Below are positions 1 to 5,903 of a stretch of 6,481 bases of DNA, one piece after another (position 1 is the stretch's first letter; every line of letters starts with the position of its first letter). The DNA is from Actinomycetes bacterium (GTDB taxonomy: Bacteria; Actinomycetota; Acidimicrobiia; Acidimicrobiales; RAAP-2), in NCBI GenBank assembly GCA_021799915.1, contig JAJYZN010000156.1, forward strand, positions 1 through 6,481, given 5' to 3'. The notes under the pieces are model-generated. The model saw nothing but the letters and a program-made list of their open reading frames with translations. It was not told the DNA's origin and did not search any database. Made by a program: the position numbers and the translations under genes.

Positions 1-1
1 C

Positions 2-469
2 GACGCAGGTCCTCGGAGCGCCGACGCGCTCGCCATCCTGGCCGACCCTCGGAACCTCCCGGCCGTGGTGCACTGCACGGCGGGCAAGGACCGTACCGGG
101 GTGCTGGTGGCCGTCGTCCTCGGGTTGCTCGGTGTGCCCGACGCCACCATCGTCGACGACTATGCACTGAGCGGCGAGGCCATGGACCGTCTGCGGCGCA
201 AGCTGGTCGACCGCTACCCCGAAGGCCGGACGTTCATCGAGGAGGCGAACGAGCTGTTCTCGGCTGCCCCGGCCACGATGGCCGATCTCCTCTCCTCGCT
301 GCGACGGCGGCACGGGTCTTTCGAGGGGTACGGTCGGCACATCGGCGTCCCCGCCGAAACGATCGCGATGCTGCGCGCTGCACTGCTCACCGACGACAGC
401 ACGCCCCTCGGGCTCGAGGTGCCTACAGGCGATCGATCGCCTCGGCGAGGTCCACGTCCCGCTCGGTGA
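2..469 (+). CDS. Tyrosine/serine protein phosphatase family protein, C-terminal part (5' end outside window)
   Basis: The frame is open from the window edge, so the true start lies upstream; 155 residues are visible. The protein-tyrosine-phosphatase P-loop HCTAGKDRTG (C-x5-R, visible residues about 24-33) gives the cysteine nucleophile (residue 25) and the phosphate-binding arginine (residue 31). The GKDRTG form of the loop and the following helix (VLVAVVLGLLGVPDATIVDDYALS) are typical of the bacterial Y_phosphatase3 family (PF13350), which includes dual-specificity enzymes acting on phosphotyrosine and sometimes phosphoinositides. The remainder (FIEEANELF, then a GSFEGYGRHIGVP segment) fits the helical C-terminus of that family. 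The last 15 codons are antisense to the end of the pterin dehydratase gene and encode an Arg/Pro-rich tail that looks like read-through rather than conserved fold. The N-terminal half cannot be judged. The natural substrate is unknown. Confidence 0.85.
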   Translation, partial: DAGPRSADALAILADPRNLPAVVHCTAGKDRTGVLVAVVLGLLGVPDATIVDDYALSGEAMDRLRRKLVDRYPEGRTFIEEANELFSAAPATMADLLSSLRRRHGSFEGYGRHIGVPAETIAMLRAALLTDDSTPLGLEVPTGDRSPRRGPRPAR

Positions 470-704
470 GCCCGCCGGCCGAGTGGGTGGACAGCCGCAG
501 CGTCACCGTGTCCCACCGGATGTCGATGTCGGGATGGTGGTTCGCCGCCTCGGCCAGCGCGCCCACGTCGTTCACGTACTCGAGGGCGCCGGCGAACCCC
601 TCGCACCGGACTCGCTTGACCAGCTCGGCGCCGTGACGCCGCCAGCCCAGCTTGCGCTGGGCCAGCGCGGCGTCGACCGCGGCAGGATCGAGCAGCCGGC
701 TCAA
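423..704 (-). CDS. Pterin-4a-carbinolamine dehydratase (4a-hydroxytetrahydrobiopterin dehydratase, EC 4.2.1.96)
   Basis: This 93-residue protein matches the small PCD/DCoH family (about 90-110 residues), a cytosolic enzyme that dehydrates 4a-hydroxy-tetrahydropterin to the quinonoid dihydropterin after aromatic amino acid hydroxylation. The signature is visible: ANHHPDI places His56-His57-Pro58, and [16 protein letters not shown] places the third active-site histidine at residue 74. These correspond to His61, His62 and His79 of mammalian DCoH. Translation starts at a TTG (704-702) whose last two bases form part of the fumC stop codon, giving a TTGA overlap; an AGGAG at 720-716, inside the end of fumC, lies 11 bases upstream. 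This indicates translational coupling to fumC. The 3' end overlaps the convergent phosphatase gene by 47 bp. No phenylalanine hydroxylase lies nearby, so the enzyme may serve another pterin pathway. The family call is firm; the physiological role is not. Confidence 0.92.
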   Translation of the reverse strand: MSRLLDPAAVDAALAQRKLGWRRHGAELVKRVRCEGFAGALEYVNDVGALAEAANHHPDIDIRWDTVTLRLSTHSAGGLTERDVDLAEAIDRL

Positions 705-2089
705 GGGTGCGTCATCTCCTCGGGGCGCACTGCGGCATCGAACTGCTCACCCGTCAGGTAGCCGAGCTCGACCGCCGCCTGGCGCAGCGTGGTCCGCTCG
801 CGATGGGCCTTCTTCGCGACGTCGGCGGCACGGTCGTACCCGATGATCGGGTTGAGCGCCGTGACGAGCATGAGCGAGCTCTCCACGTGCTGCTCGATGC
901 GCTCGCGATCGGGCTCGATCCCTTCGACGCAGAACGTCCGGAACGCAACGCACGCTCCGGTGAGGAGGTCGATCGAGTGCAGCACGTTGTGGATGATGAC
1001 CGGCTTGTTGACGTTGAGCTCGAAATTCCCGCGGCTGCCGGCGATCGCCACCGCCGTGTCGTTCCCCATGACCTGGATGCAGACCATGATCATCGCCTCG
1101 CTCTGGGTGGGGTTCACCTTGCCCGGCATGATCGACGACCCCGGCTCGTTGGCCGGCAGGATCAGCTCGCCGATCCCGCTGCGCGGCCCGGACCCGAGCC
1201 ACCGGAGGTCGTCGGCGATCTTCATGAGCGACCCGGCGAGCGTCCTCAGCGCGGCGCTGGCCCACACCAGCGCGTCGTGAGCAGCCAGCGCTGCGAACTT
1301 GTTGGGCGCGGTGACGAACGGCTGGCCGGTGATCTCCGCGATCTTGGCCGCCACCCGCTCGCCGAACTCCGGGTGGGTGTTCAGCCCGGTCCCCACCGCC
1401 GTTCCGCCCGCCGCCAGCTCGTAGAGGCCCGGCATGACCTGTGCGACTCGCTCGAGGTCGGCGTCGAGCTGGGCGACGTACCCCGAGATCTCCTGACCCA
1501 AGGTGAGCGGCACGGCGTCCATCAAATGGGTCCTGCCGATCTTGGTCACATCTGCGTACTCCTTGGACTTGGCGGCCAGCGCGTCACGGAGCGCGCGTAC
1601 CGCGGGAACCAGACGGTGGTCCAGCTCGTCGACTGCCGCGATGTGCATCGCCGTCGGGAAGGTGTCGTTGGACGACTGGGACATGTTGACGTGGTCGTTG
1701 GGATGCACGGGGGACTTGGAGCCCATCACTCCCCCGTCCATCTCGATAGCCCTGTTCGAGATGACCTCGTTGGCGTTCATGTTGGACTGGGTCCCGCTGC
1801 CCGTCTGCCACACGCGCAGCGGGAAGTGGTCGTCCAACCGCCCGTCGGCCACCTCGCGGGCTGCTGCCGCGATGAGGTCGGCCAGGTGGGGGGCGAGCTT
1901 GCCGAGATCGGCGTTCACCCGCGCCGCTGCTTCCTTCAGGACGCCCATGCCGCGAATGAGCGATCGGGGCATCACATCGGAGCCGATGGCGAAGTGGTGC
2001 AGGGAGCGCTGGGTCTGGGCGCCCCAGTACCGGTCGACCGGTACCTCGATTGCCCCCATGCTGTCGGATTCAGTGCGCGTCAGAGCCAC
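701..2089 (-). CDS. fumC: Class II fumarate hydratase (EC 4.2.1.2)
   Basis: This 462-residue iron-independent class II fumarase catalyses the reversible hydration of fumarate to L-malate in the TCA cycle as a cytosolic homotetramer. From the GTG start at 2089, the key residues fall at the same numbers as in E. coli FumC: Thr100 (GSGTQSNMN), His129 (VHPNDHVN), Ser139-Ser140-Asn141 (QSSND), Thr187-His188 (GRTHLMDA), and the superfamily signature [11 protein letters not shown] from residue 317, with Ser318, Lys324 and Asn326. The open frame extends upstream to 2206. However, the register with E. coli, a full AAAGGAGG just before the GTG, and the absence of family-like sequence in the extra 39 residues favour 2089. 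It lies 132 bp downstream of nfo on the same strand, and its stop overlaps the pterin dehydratase start. The Ser318-containing loop excludes a neighbouring enzyme such as argininosuccinate lyase; aspartase is the nearest alternative, but the motifs and N-terminus ([13 protein letters not shown]) fit fumarase. Confidence 0.96.
   Translation of the reverse strand: MALTRTESDSMGAIEVPVDRYWGAQTQRSLHHFAIGSDVMPRSLIRGMGVLKEAAARVNADLGKLAPHLADLIAAAAREVADGRLDDHFPLRVWQTGSGTQSNMNANEVISNRAIEMDGGVMGSKSPVHPNDHVNMSQSSNDTFPTAMHIAAVDELDHRLVPAVRALRDALAAKSKEYADVTKIGRTHLMDAVPLTLGQEISGYVAQLDADLERVAQVMPGLYELAAGGTAVGTGLNTHPEFGERVAAKIAEITGQPFVTAPNKFAALAAHDALVWASAALRTLAGSLMKIADDLRWLGSGPRSGIGELILPANEPGSSIMPGKVNPTQSEAMIMVCIQVMGNDTAVAIAGSRGNFELNVNKPVIIHNVLHSIDLLTGACVAFRTFCVEGIEPDRERIEQHVESSLMLVTALNPIIGYDRAADVAKKAHRERTTLRQAAVELGYLTGEQFDAAVRPEEMTHP
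716..720 (-). promoter_or_regulatory. Ribosome binding site for the pterin dehydratase, inside the end of fumC
   Basis: AGGAG on the minus strand lies within the last codons of fumC (GAG GAG ATG ...), 11 bases before the TTG start. It supports the non-ATG start at 704 and reinitiation by ribosomes finishing fumC. The ATG that follows it directly is in the fumC frame and meets a stop four codons later, so it is not a usable start. Confidence 0.55.
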
Positions 2090-2093
2090 CGTA

Positions 2094-2101
2094 CCTCCTT
2101 T
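2094..2101 (-). promoter_or_regulatory. Strong ribosome binding site of fumC
   Basis: AAAGGAGG on the minus strand is almost fully complementary to the 16S rRNA 3' end and sits 4 bases before GTG at 2089-2087. The spacing is slightly short, but the next in-frame ATG (2059) is over 30 bases away. This site therefore decides the GTG start and excludes the longer reading frame beginning at 2206. Confidence 0.8.
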
Positions 2102-2137
2102 CCACGTCGTTGAGCTTGGAGCCTCCGCTGCCTCGGA

Positions 2138-2147
2138 TGCAATTGCA
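2138..2147. promoter_or_regulatory. Small perfect palindrome in the nfo-fumC spacer
   Basis: TGCAATTGCA is a perfect 10-bp palindrome and the only AT-rich patch in the otherwise GC-rich 132-bp spacer (2090-2221), about 50 bp upstream of the fumC start. It could be an operator or part of a promoter for fumC, but no convincing -35/-10 pair surrounds it. The rest of the spacer holds only the hairpin at 2189-2205 and the fumC ribosome binding site. Confidence 0.2.
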
Positions 2148-2188
2148 CCTGCCGACTGCCCGGGTGCGGCGGGCGGCAACCGTCTCGA

Positions 2189-2205
2189 TGGCGGTCCGTC
2201 CGCCA
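2189..2205 (-). terminator. GC-rich hairpin just after nfo (possible weak terminator)
   Basis: A perfect 6-bp stem (TGGCGG/CCGCCA) with a 5-base loop begins 16 bases past the nfo stop codon. No T-run follows on the minus strand, so it is not a classical intrinsic terminator. It could reduce read-through, protect the nfo mRNA 3' end, or be chance in GC-rich DNA. If it terminates, fumC must have its own promoter between here and 2102. Confidence 0.25.
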
Positions 2206-2221
2206 CCGGGGCGTCCGGAGC

Positions 2222-3145
2222 TCAGCACCGGAGGGAGCGGCCGAGATCGAGGGCGCGGCGGGCGGCGGCCACATCTTCGGTCCGCGGACCGTCGCCCGCG
2301 CCGGGGACCTCGAGCACTGCCGGGACCCGGTCGAAGGCGGGGTGCCCGATCAACGCCGCCAGGCCTTCGGTGCCGATGCTGCCGTCGCCGATGTTCGCGT
2401 GCCGATCCCGGTTCGCGCCGAACGGCACCTTGGAATCGTTCAAGTGGATGCAGCCGAGACGTTCGAGCCCGACGGTGGTCTCGACGTGGGCGACGACGGC
2501 GTCGGCCTCCTCCACCGATGCAAAGGCGACTCCCGAGGCCCACAGATGCTGCGTGTCGAGGCAGATGCCCAAATCAGCGCCCAGGTCGGCCCGCGCCAGC
2601 ACCTCGGCCAGCTCCTCCAGGGTCCGGCCGACCGTCCCGCCGGCCCCGGCCGCGTTCTCGAGCAGGATCGGGCAACGGCCGTCGCCCGGATCCCCCCTCC
2701 CCGGCCCCGCCGGCCCGCCTGGAGCAGACGCCTCGGTGGCGTCGGCACCTGCCAGCGCCTCTTCCAGGCAGTCCACCACTTGGGAGACGCACCCTCGGAA
2801 GCCGAGCCCTCGATGGCTCCCGATGTGCAGCACCAGGCCCGCCGAGCCGATGCCTCGCGCGACGGCGAGGTTGGCGGCGAGGCAGGCCCGTGAGCGGGCG
2901 AGGAGGTCCGGGTCGGCCGTCGCGAGGTTGATCAGGTAGGTCGCGTGGCAGAACGTGGTCGTCACCCTCGGGTGCTGCGCCTGCGCGGCGCGGTACGAGG
3001 CCAGCTCGTCGGGCGCGTACTGGCTCGGCTTCCACGATCGCGGGCTCTGGGTGAAGATCTGGACCACTTCGGCGCCGATGGCGTCGCCGCGTTCGAGGGC
3101 CTTCACGAGGCCGGCCCCGGCCCGGACATGAGCTCCGATCAGCAC
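2222..3145 (-). CDS. nfo: Endonuclease IV (deoxyribonuclease IV, AP endonuclease, EC 3.1.21.2)
   Basis: This 307-residue AP endonuclease cleaves DNA 5' to abasic sites in base-excision repair, using three zinc ions in a TIM barrel. All nine metal ligands can be assigned: His67 (FCHATYLINLA), His107 (LVLHIGSH), Glu163 (ILLENAAG), Asp197 and His200 (ICLDTQHLWASG), His234 (IHLNDSK), Asp247 and His249 (RDRHANIGDG), Glu279 (VLEVPG). Their spacing equals that of E. coli Nfo (69, 109, 145, 179, 182, 216, 229, 231, 261), except for exactly 20 extra residues between the second and third ligands. These form a Gly/Pro-rich insertion at about residues 134-157, which also explains the greater length than the usual 270-285. 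The GTG start at 3145 gives the family N-terminus (LIGAHV) and has a weak GGTGG at 3154-3150. The frame extends further upstream, including an ATG at 3211, but those residues look non-coding. It is divergent from the PPOX gene and upstream of fumC. Confidence 0.95.
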   Translation of the reverse strand: MLIGAHVRAGAGLVKALERGDAIGAEVVQIFTQSPRSWKPSQYAPDELASYRAAQAQHPRVTTTFCHATYLINLATADPDLLARSRACLAANLAVARGIGSAGLVLHIGSHRGLGFRGCVSQVVDCLEEALAGADATEASAPGGPAGPGRGDPGDGRCPILLENAAGAGGTVGRTLEELAEVLARADLGADLGICLDTQHLWASGVAFASVEEADAVVAHVETTVGLERLGCIHLNDSKVPFGANRDRHANIGDGSIGTEGLAALIGHPAFDRVPAVLEVPGAGDGPRTEDVAAARRALDLGRSLRC

Positions 3146-3156
3146 GGCGCCACCGT

Positions 3157-3176
3157 AGCGCCGGAGCGCCGGAGCG
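3157..3176. repeat. 8-bp tandem repeat (2.5 copies) in the nfo leader
   Basis: On the plus strand AGCG is followed by two perfect copies of CCGGAGCG (3161-3168 and 3169-3176), that is 2.5 units of an 8-bp repeat. It ends 11 bases upstream of the nfo GTG start. CCGG is self-complementary, so the transcript could fold into a small bulged hairpin near the weak nfo ribosome binding site. Any regulatory role is an inference. Confidence 0.6.
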
Positions 3177-3213
3177 CTAGGGTTCCTCCCGACACGAGAT
3201 GAGCGTGCCATTC

Positions 3214-3234
3214 GACCATTGACCATTGACCATT
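3214..3234. repeat. 7-bp tandem repeat (three copies) before the PPOX gene ribosome binding site
   Basis: There are three perfect, contiguous copies of GACCATT (3214-3220, 3221-3227, 3228-3234). A fourth CCATT at 3208-3212 is offset by one base. The array abuts the GGAGG ribosome binding site and is AT-richer than its surroundings. It may be an operator array or a slippage-prone sequence. The TTGACC hexamers inside it (3219, 3226) resemble -35 boxes, but a matching -10 would fall on the start codon, so a promoter reading is unlikely. Confidence 0.75.
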
Positions 3235-3239
3235 GGAGG
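3235..3239 (+). promoter_or_regulatory. Ribosome binding site of the PPOX-class gene
   Basis: GGAGG sits 6 bases before ATG at 3246. It selects this ATG over the in-frame TTG at 3219, which would place the ribosome binding site and part of the heptamer array inside the coding region. Confidence 0.8.
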
Positions 3240-3245
3240 TGCTTC

Positions 3246-3644
3246 ATGCCCGATGTCTTGAGCGACAAGGCGCGTCAGCTCATTGCCCGTCCCGTCCTGG
3301 CCACGCTGGCCACGGTTGCGCCCGACGGCGGGCCACAGGTCACCCCTCTGTGGATCGAGGTCGACGGTGACGACCTCCTGGTCAACACGGCCCGCGGCCG
3401 GGCCAAGGCGCGCAACGTCGAGCGCGACGATCGGGTGGCGGTGTCGGTCATCGACCCCGACGACCCCTACAACGTGGTGATGGTCCGGGGAACGGTGAGC
3501 GAGATCACGACCGATGGTGCCGACGCCCACATCGACCACCTGGCCCACAAGTACCTCGGCGTGGACGAGTACCCGATGCGCCAGCCCGGTGAGGTCCGCT
3601 TGAAGATCCGGATCCGCACCGACCGCATCCCGATGCAGGGCTGA
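3246..3644 (+). CDS. PPOX-class F420-dependent oxidoreductase (split beta-barrel, pyridoxamine 5'-phosphate oxidase-like)
   Basis: This 132-residue protein belongs to the small split-barrel flavin/deazaflavin oxidoreductases of actinobacteria (Rv1155-like). Visible family features, in order, are RPVLATLATVAPDGGPQVTP (residues 15-34), the strand ending in DDLLVNTA (42-49), the cofactor-phosphate contact segment RGRAKARNVERDDRVAVSV (50-68, with Lys54, Arg56 and Asn57), DPDDPYNVVMVRGTV (70-84), and the helix HIDHLAHKYLGVDEYP (95-110) followed by RQPGE. Family members act as dimers in the cytosol. Many bind F420 and reduce substrates with F420H2, but some bind FMN or have no known substrate, so the cofactor is inferred from family resemblance. 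The length is normal for the family. It is divergent from nfo, convergent with the acyltransferase gene, and appears monocistronic. The substrate cannot be read from the sequence. Confidence 0.9.
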   Translation: MPDVLSDKARQLIARPVLATLATVAPDGGPQVTPLWIEVDGDDLLVNTARGRAKARNVERDDRVAVSVIDPDDPYNVVMVRGTVSEITTDGADAHIDHLAHKYLGVDEYPMRQPGEVRLKIRIRTDRIPMQG

Positions 3645-3664
3645 CTTCCCAGGCGACGCGGCGG

Positions 3665-3700
3665 CGTGCGGGCGCACGGCTTGGTCCCGGCACCGGGGTC
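3665..3700 (+). terminator. Paired GC hairpins in the convergent spacer (candidate terminator)
   Basis: The 78-bp gap between the two converging genes holds two stem-loops. CGTGC/GCACG has a GGGC loop (3665-3678). A second stem of seven pairs runs from 3683 to 3700 (GGTCCCG with CGGGGTC) and includes two G-U wobbles. Those wobbles become C-A mismatches in a minus-strand transcript, so the second hairpin favours the PPOX gene's RNA. No T-run follows either one, so this is a possible terminator only. Confidence 0.35.
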
Positions 3701-3722
3701 GTGAACCGGTTGCGGACCTCTG

Positions 3723-5903
3723 CTATCCCGGGGGGTGGTCGTCGGGGCACGAGCCCGGCGGTGTGTTGTAGATCTGGTCCTTGGTCCAGCTCTGCGTGGC
3801 CCATCCGGGTGCTGCGGGCGGGAGGTGGAAGATCTGGGTCATGTCGGCCAGGATCGCGTCGGCGTAACGGGCCGCGCCGGCAGGGCAGAAGTGGACGTTG
3901 TCCACCTTGCGGACCCTCACCCATTCGCTCTTCGGCGCCTTCGGATCGGTCGGGGGGGGCAGCCAATCCGTGAATTTCCCGTTGAGGAGCACCGATGTCG
4001 CGACCGGCAGGTACATCACCTTGCCCGGGAACCGGGCCGGCATCGACTTCACGATCCGGGTGAACGCCGCCTCACCGGCCGCCCGTGTGGCGTCGGCTGC
4101 TTCTGCCTGCGCCTGGTTCGTCGCGATGACGGGGCCGGTCGGCGGGAACTCCATGAAGATCACCCCGTCCGCCCGCCCCGGCCCGAGCATGAGGCCGATG
4201 GCTGTCTCGAGGAGGTGGGTGAACGCCTTGGGCCGCTGGAGCGCGCATGTGTACGTCCGGTAGTCGGCTTCCCCCGGCGTGCAGCTATCGTCCCAGCTCC
4301 ACGTCGCCAGGACGATCTGGGCGCGGTCCCCGGCGATGAGGGAAGGAATGCCGGTGCGCCATGTGTATGTCGGCAGTGCCCGGTTCAGCCCCCAGCCTGT
4401 GTCGGCGGCGTTGGTCACGGTCACCGCTCCGGTGGCGCCGAGCGCGGCAGCGATCCCCGGCTCTGCGACCTTGGGCACCGAGTCGCCGAACACCGCCACC
4501 CGCAGCGGGTGGGCATGATCGAACGGCGGTACCGATATCGGCACCTGGCCCTCGAAGCCGCCGGCGCCGGGGATCTTGCGCGCTCCGGCAACGGGGACCG
4601 CGGCCGTCGCCGACGCCGCGCTCGACGGCACGACCACGGCTGGGATGGTCGCCACGACCACCACGGCCGCGGTGAGCACCCCTGCCGCCGGTGCGATGGC
4701 AAACCTCGGCCACCCCGAGAACCGGTGGCGGCGCAAAGGGAGCTCCACGAGGTAGTAGCTGGCGCTGGACAGCACCAAGGTGAGCGCGATGCGGGCCAGG
4801 TCCAGCCAGGGCTGGCCCAACCCGGTCCGCGCTTGGGTGAAGTAGACGATGATCGGCCAGTGCCACAGGTAGATGCCGTAGGAGATCCTGCCGATCCAGC
4901 GCAGCGGTGACACCGACAGCGCTCTGGCCAGCGGGCCGGCGTGCAGCTGGCGCACGTCGGCCACCACCACACCGGCCAGCACGGCGCACAGGAGGAACCC
5001 CCCGTCGAACATCCAGCTCCGGGGCAGGCCTGTGGACTTTCCGGCCGTGACCCAGCACACGGCGAGGATCGCCGCCGACACGGGCGCGGCGGCATGGAGC
5101 ACCCGGCGGGCCCTCGGGCCCGGCTGGGGCCGCGACGCCGCCACCATGGCGATGCTGGCCCCGACCAGCAGGTCGAACATGTGGGTGTCGGTGCCGAAGT
5201 ACAGGCGGTTCGGGTTTGCCCCCTCGTGGTACAAGAGCGCCATGAGGGCCGACGATCCGAGGGCGCCCACCACCGTCACGGCCAGCCCGACCTTGCGCCA
5301 CGCACCGCGGCCGACGGCGAGGATGGCGAGGAGGACGAGGGGCCAGATCAGGTAGAACTGCTCTTCGATCGAGAGCGACCAGGTCTGCTCCAACGGGGAG
5401 GGGGAGGCGAACTGCGCGAAGTACGACTGATGGGCGAAGATCGCGTGCCAGTTGGCGACGTAGAACAACGTGGCGAGCGCGTCGCCCCTCAACCCGGACA
5501 GATCGATCTGGGCGGCCGAGCCGGGGGGACCGAACCGGCCGTAGAGGACGACGAACACGCCGATCGCCGCCAGGAGGAGGAACAGCGCGGGGAGCAGGCG
5601 TCGAGCGCGCCGAGCCCAGAAGGCCGAGAGCTTGACGCGGGCGGTGCTCACCCACTCCTCCAGCAGCAGGCTGGTGATGAGGAACCCCGAGAGGACGAAG
5701 AACAGGTCGACGCCGAGGTACCCCCCCGATGCCCAGCCCAAGTTCAGGTGGTACGCGACGACTGCGGCAACAGCGAGGGCACGCAAGCCGTCGAGGGCCG
5801 GCAGGTAGCGCCCGGTGACCGCATTCGACGACCCGTCACCGCGTGCCCCTGCACTGGCCGAGGCCGTCGCCCCATGTGCTGGGTTGGACACCGTCTGGCT
5901 CAC
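3723..5903 (-). CDS. Membrane acyltransferase (acyltransferase 3, OafA/YrhL type) with C-terminal SGNH domain
   Basis: This 726-residue integral membrane protein probably transfers acyl groups, often acetyl, from the cytoplasm onto a surface polysaccharide or other envelope glycan. After a disordered Ala/Ser-rich tail (1-30) comes the acyltransferase 3 domain (PF01757): LPALDGLRALAV with the conserved His52 (AYHLNLGW), GYLGVDLFFVLSGFLIT (61-77), the Arg-rich ARRARRLLPAL (97-107), LEQTWSLSIEEQFYLIWPL (171-189) and ISYGIYLWHWPIIV (340-353). There are about ten or more hydrophobic helices up to residue 424. A linker leads to an SGNH hydrolase-like domain (about 467-695), with GDSVP giving Ser475 and DNVH giving Asp668 and His671, expected on the outer face. 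The domain order and length match OafA-type fusions. GTG at 5903 overlaps the upstream oxidoreductase stop (GTGA), with GGGAG 11 bases upstream. An eight-C run falls at codons 649-651. The acceptor glycan is unknown; no sugar-biosynthesis genes are present nearby. Confidence 0.93.
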   Translation of the reverse strand: MSQTVSNPAHGATASASAGARGDGSSNAVTGRYLPALDGLRALAVAAVVAYHLNLGWASGGYLGVDLFFVLSGFLITSLLLEEWVSTARVKLSAFWARRARRLLPALFLLLAAIGVFVVLYGRFGPPGSAAQIDLSGLRGDALATLFYVANWHAIFAHQSYFAQFASPSPLEQTWSLSIEEQFYLIWPLVLLAILAVGRGAWRKVGLAVTVVGALGSSALMALLYHEGANPNRLYFGTDTHMFDLLVGASIAMVAASRPQPGPRARRVLHAAAPVSAAILAVCWVTAGKSTGLPRSWMFDGGFLLCAVLAGVVVADVRQLHAGPLARALSVSPLRWIGRISYGIYLWHWPIIVYFTQARTGLGQPWLDLARIALTLVLSSASYYLVELPLRRHRFSGWPRFAIAPAAGVLTAAVVVVATIPAVVVPSSAASATAAVPVAGARKIPGAGGFEGQVPISVPPFDHAHPLRVAVFGDSVPKVAEPGIAAALGATGAVTVTNAADTGWGLNRALPTYTWRTGIPSLIAGDRAQIVLATWSWDDSCTPGEADYRTYTCALQRPKAFTHLLETAIGLMLGPGRADGVIFMEFPPTGPVIATNQAQAEAADATRAAGEAAFTRIVKSMPARFPGKVMYLPVATSVLLNGKFTDWLPPPTDPKAPKSEWVRVRKVDNVHFCPAGAARYADAILADMTQIFHLPPAAPGWATQSWTKDQIYNTPPGSCPDDHPPG

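Noticed and set aside
707..2113. Long plus-strand open frame (468 codons) opposite fumC
   Set aside because: It mirrors almost all of fumC, is rich in Arg/His/Val with no recognisable motif, and arises from the codon bias of GC-rich DNA. The fumC strand carries every catalytic residue in register.
2090..2206. 39-residue N-terminal extension of fumarase
   Set aside because: The ribosome binding site at 2101-2094 and exact agreement with E. coli FumC numbering support the GTG at 2089. The extension resembles no fumarase sequence.
1503..2939. Plus-strand open frame (478 codons) spanning fumC, the spacer and nfo
   Set aside because: It crosses two well-supported genes on the other strand, and its translation is low-complexity Ser/Arg/Pro/Ala, which is typical of an antisense shadow.
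3146..3268. 41-residue N-terminal extension of endonuclease IV, with an ATG at 3211
   Set aside because: It would cover the PPOX gene start and both tandem repeats, lacks a ribosome site, and precedes the normal family N-terminus LIGAHV.
3505..3966. Minus-strand frame of 153 codons across the PPOX and acyltransferase ends
   Set aside because: It overlaps two real genes and the hairpin spacer, with low-complexity Arg/Pro/Gly translation and no motif.
4285..5655. Minus-strand 456-codon frame within the acyltransferase gene, one frame off
   Set aside because: It is an Arg/Pro/Gly-rich shadow. The acyltransferase frame contains transmembrane helices and both catalytic domains without interruption.
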